A stretch of DNA of 64,000 nucleotides from Brevibacillus porteri (lineage in GTDB: Bacteria; Bacillota; Bacilli; Brevibacillales; Brevibacillaceae), in NCBI RefSeq assembly GCF_003013475.1, contig NZ_PXZO01000042.1:62001-126000 (forward strand), in the 5' to 3' direction. The number at the start of each line of letters is the position of its first letter. Within the stretch, counting starts at the first letter, position 1. The position numbers and the translations under genes are program-made. Under the pieces are notes generated by a model. That model made no database searches, was not told the DNA's origin, and saw only the letters and a program-made list of their open reading frames with translations. Shown piece after piece: positions 62,637 to 64,000 of the stretch.

Positions 62637-64000
62637 ATGAAACCATTCCACATGCAAAAAGGAGCGTCCCTTACGTTATCTGCATTATTGATAGGAACGC
62701 TGATACTTCCTACTTACGGTTGTGCGGAAGCAAGTGTGGACCAAGCAATCACGCAACAACAAAATACGGATCATGCCAAAATAAAAGAAGCGATTGATAA
62801 AGCTGCTGCCAGCGAAAACATTCCAGGTGTCCTCTTTGCAGTAAAGAAGGGAAATGATTTCTGGTCGTATGCTTCCGGCGAAGCGAATATAGAAAGTAAG
62901 AAACCGATGGAAGCTGACTATTCCTTTCGAATCGGGAGTATAACGAAATCGTTCGTCGGTGTAGTTGCCCTGCAACTAGCTGGGGAAAAGAAGCTAAGCC
63001 TCGATGACTCGGTGGAGAAATGGCTGCCAGGTGTTGTCCATGGAAACGGATATGACGGTAACAAAATTACGATTCGTCAGTTATTAAATCATACGAGTGG
63101 AGTTACCGACTACTTAGATGGTGAACTCAAGGAAAGTTTACTTTCGAACTCTACTCAAACGCTGACAGTTGAACAGCTAATTTCTCGTGCATTGAAGCAT
63201 AAACCGACCACAGGCGGCTATTCGAATACGAATACTGTGCTTATGAAACTCATTATCCAAAAGGTCACTGGAGAAACGTATGCAGAGCAAATTCAGAAAC
63301 GAATTATTGAGCCGCTTCAATTAAAAAACACACTATTGCCTGGGGGCTCTACTTCCTTGCCTGAAAAGAGTCCGAATGGCTACTTTAACAATGCCGGTAC
63401 ATTAATGGATATGACTGACCTTAACCCTTCGTTTGCTGACGCGGCAGGGGGTATGATCTCGACTGCACAAGATTTGACTACGTTCTTCAGTGCTTTATTA
63501 GGTGGAAAACTGTTACCACCTGAAATGCAGAAAGAAATGGTGACCACTGTTGATACTCCACACGGGAAATTCGGACTCGGTATTCAGGAAGTAATCTTGC
63601 CGAATGGCACTACTATATGGGGTCATCAAGGCGGCATTCCTGGATTCACCAACTTCGCAGGTGGAACAAAAGACGGCGAGCATGTGATCGCGATGAGTAT
63701 CAACGTATTAGAAGGTGCTGTTCCTCATATGGAGAGCATCCAGATGACTGAATTCTCGGGACAAGCCAAGCAACCATCCACCCCGGATCAAGCTGCTCAA
63801 AAACATGGGGAAGAAGTGACACACTTCATTGATGAGAAAGCAAAAAGCGAGGAAATCCCTGGCATAGTTGCTGCTGGGTTAAGAGACGGAGAATACTGGT
63901 CTTATGCAGCGGGTGTTGCCAACCTCGATCATAAAAATCCGATGGAACCAGACTTTACTTTCCGTATTGGCAGTGTCACAAAGGCGTTTGTTGCTACCCT
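62637..64000 (+). CDS. Secreted serine hydrolase with two tandem beta-lactamase-fold domains (C-terminus outside window)
   Basis: The frame is open from an ATG at 62637 (AGGAG nine bases upstream) to the window end, 454 codons. A signal peptide is followed by a Cys (LPTYGC), a weak lipobox. Domain 1 (about residues 40-370) has the class C beta-lactamase/DD-peptidase motifs: SITK (Ser101, Lys104), YSN (GGYSNTN) and HQG (WGHQGG). From about residue 385 a second copy starts (SEEIPGIVAAGLRDGEYWSYAAG), with its own SVTK (Ser446, Lys449), 345 residues after the first. Likely acts on wall peptides or other D-amino-acid or ester substrates. It is divergent from kinase-regulator copy 2. Confidence 0.85.
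   Translation, partial: MKPFHMQKGASLTLSALLIGTLILPTYGCAEASVDQAITQQQNTDHAKIKEAIDKAAASENIPGVLFAVKKGNDFWSYASGEANIESKKPMEADYSFRIGSITKSFVGVVALQLAGEKKLSLDDSVEKWLPGVVHGNGYDGNKITIRQLLNHTSGVTDYLDGELKESLLSNSTQTLTVEQLISRALKHKPTTGGYSNTNTVLMKLIIQKVTGETYAEQIQKRIIEPLQLKNTLLPGGSTSLPEKSPNGYFNNAGTLMDMTDLNPSFADAAGGMISTAQDLTTFFSALLGGKLLPPEMQKEMVTTVDTPHGKFGLGIQEVILPNGTTIWGHQGGIPGFTNFAGGTKDGEHVIAMSINVLEGAVPHMESIQMTEFSGQAKQPSTPDQAAQKHGEEVTHFIDEKAKSEEIPGIVAAGLRDGEYWSYAAGVANLDHKNPMEPDFTFRIGSVTKAFVAT

Overview
The window reads as chromosome of a spore-forming Gram-positive bacterium, most likely Brevibacillus or a close Paenibacillaceae relative. This rests on strong AGGAGG-type ribosome sites, frequent GTG and TTG starts, single-membrane lipoprotein signals, Bacillus-type gene sets (a YknXYZ-like exporter, YesM/YesN-type two-component pairs, a YhgE/Pip protein), a collagen-like spore-surface-type protein and sigma-K-like promoter motifs. 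I see no rRNA, tRNA, transposase, CRISPR array or prophage genes. No stretch longer than 300 bases lacks a gene; the largest gaps (about 210-260 bases) hold terminators and candidate operators.

Layout. 1-4075: the N-terminal part of a YhgE/Pip membrane protein and an ECF sigma/anti-sigma pair. 4258-13222: a giant secreted metallophosphoesterase, an SMR transporter, a HAD phosphatase and a three-gene ABC importer of the 2-aminoethylphosphonate type, with a divergent GbsR-like regulator (13454-14011). 14069-17119: a Fur-box-preceded iron-chelate importer with no ATPase of its own. 17334-27687: an accessory locus combining four glycosyltransferase domains, two methyltransferase-like proteins, four tandem small paralogous helical proteins, a low-complexity protein, a metallo-beta-lactamase-fold protein with a degenerate metal motif, and a collagen-like protein that carries the same helical domain. 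I infer a spore-surface (exosporium-like) glycoprotein assembly and glycosylation locus. 27765-32717: YjdM, a fused sensor kinase-response regulator, a divergent membrane-anchored serine hydrolase and an FMN reductase. 32866-37996: a two-component system in operon order with a MacAB/YknXYZ-like exporter. 38193-40401: an amino-acid ABC importer.

40467-56933 is one long minus-strand carbohydrate locus: DeoR regulator, class II aldolase, sugar-phosphate isomerase, 1-phosphofructokinase-type kinase, ROK kinase, LacZ, YesM/YesN-like two-component system, sugar ABC importer, DUF624 protein and a glycoside hydrolase. Together they could import a beta-galactoside, split it and pass the galactose half through tagatose phosphates. 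57124-58736 is a divergent LysR and DJ-1/PfpI pair. 58792-64000 holds an erythromycin-esterase-like lipoprotein, a 52-residue acidic ORF, a second fused kinase-regulator and a second divergent serine hydrolase with two tandem catalytic domains, which runs off the window.

Main points of interest are the 17-27 kb glycoprotein-type locus and the twice-occurring module of a one-polypeptide kinase-regulator divergent from a beta-lactamase-fold serine hydrolase. Both copies of that module, and the nearby esterase gene, have TGACA-type repeats upstream.
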